Shown: in pieces, positions 6,556 to 6,977 of the stretch
Numbering within the stretch: the stretch's first letter is position 1
How the letters are laid out: each line of letters begins with the position of its first letter
NCBI GenBank assembly: GCA_945899335.1
Contig: CAMDIP010000070.1
Location: 1-6,977 of the forward strand
DNA length: 6,977 nt
Direction: 5' to 3'
Source: Bordetella parapertussis
GTDB taxonomy: Bacteria; Pseudomonadota; Gammaproteobacteria; Burkholderiales; Burkholderiaceae_C
Made by a program: the position numbers and the translations under genes
The notes under the pieces: model-generated
The model's database searches: none
What the model was told of the DNA's origin: nothing
Seen by the model: only the letters and a program-made list of their open reading frames with translations

Positions 6556-6977
6556 ATGATCGAACGCACACTTTTCAGCCCGGAACATCAGGCTTTTCGA
6601 GACAGTTTTCGCCGTTTCATGGCAGAAGAAATTGCGCCCCACCATGCCGCTTGGGAAGAGCAGGGCTATGTGGACAAGCAGGTGTGGGCCAAGGCCGGTG
6701 CTTTGGGTTTTTTGTGCATGACCCAGCCCGAGGCTAATGGCGGCTTCGGTGCCGACAAGCTGTATTCCATCATCCAAATGGAAGAGCTGAGCGCGGCCGG
6801 TTTCAGCGGCATAGGCTACGGTTTGCATACCGAAATCGTCGCGCCCTATCTCCAGCACTACGGCACGCAGGCGCAAAAGCAGCGCTATTTGCCTGCCATG
6901 GCCCGAGGCGACATGGTCGGCGCGATTGCCATGACAGAACCGGCGGCTGGAAGTGATTTGCAAGGCATCAAAACCAC
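6556..6977 (+). CDS. Acyl-CoA dehydrogenase, 3'-truncated by the window edge
   Basis: The open frame starts at ATG 6556 and runs off the window after 140 complete codons; about 240 further residues are expected for the family. The N-terminal all-helical domain is visible ([22 protein letters not shown]), then [20 protein letters not shown] and [25 protein letters not shown]. The signature [16 protein letters not shown] (about 125-140) shapes the FAD and acyl-CoA site. These flavoenzymes oxidise acyl-CoA thioesters to trans-2-enoyl-CoA and pass electrons to ETF. The catalytic glutamate and C-terminal domain lie outside the window, so chain-length or branched-chain specificity cannot be read. 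The start is supported by GGAGA (6546-6550) 5 bases upstream. It is divergent from lldP and is the most GC-rich part of the window. Confidence 0.93.
   Translation, partial: MIERTLFSPEHQAFRDSFRRFMAEEIAPHHAAWEEQGYVDKQVWAKAGALGFLCMTQPEANGGFGADKLYSIIQMEELSAAGFSGIGYGLHTEIVAPYLQHYGTQAQKQRYLPAMARGDMVGAIAMTEPAAGSDLQGIKT

Noticed and set aside
1..6977. Mobile element, prophage, CRISPR, toxin-antitoxin or RNA gene
   Set aside because: No transposase, integrase, terminal inverted repeats, spaced direct-repeat array, small paired toxin-like genes, or tRNA/rRNA-like sequence was found by eye.

Overview
The window most likely comes from a betaproteobacterium of the order Burkholderiales, possibly Comamonadaceae or a relative. 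This rests on recalled family resemblance, not a search. The MreB fragment reads like Burkholderiales MreB, and the short orphan ParA (deviant Walker A, C-terminal LQWRPICQWL) matches a form I associate with that group. Hand counts of single 60-base lines give about 40% G+C in the left part (1-2420), about 53-58% in the lactate permease gene and about 60% in the last gene, so the window is not uniform in composition.

Layout. (1) 1-2420, plus strand: the 3' part of an mreB gene, then 14 bases later a membrane histidine kinase with no response regulator beside it. The usual partner mreC is absent. (2) 2421-2496: a short convergent gap. (3) 2497-3814, minus strand: a two-gene unit in which a lipoprotein with a degenerate ClpP/SppA-like domain is translationally coupled to an orphan ParA-type ATPase. 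(4) 3815-4018: a divergent control region with a good sigma-70-like promoter facing right. (5) 4019-4390, plus strand: a small secreted Adhesin_E-like protein, convergent with the next unit across only 4 bases. (6) 4395-6470, minus strand: an LldP/LctP-type lactate permease followed by a predicted periplasmic cupin, apparently one operon. (7) 6471-6555: a divergent promoter region. (8) 6556-6977, plus strand: the first 140 codons of an acyl-CoA dehydrogenase, cut by the window end.

How the genes fit together. Most units look like ordinary chromosomal genes: cell shape, two-component sensing, lactate uptake and acyl-CoA oxidation. No transposase, integrase, tRNA, rRNA, CRISPR array or phage gene was seen. 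The least ordinary parts are the mreB-kinase pairing in an AT-richer segment, and the lipoprotein-ParA pair. In the lipoprotein the expected catalytic Ser and His of the ClpP-like fold appear to be replaced, and it sits directly ahead of a ParA without ParB. Neither is proven to be a new system.
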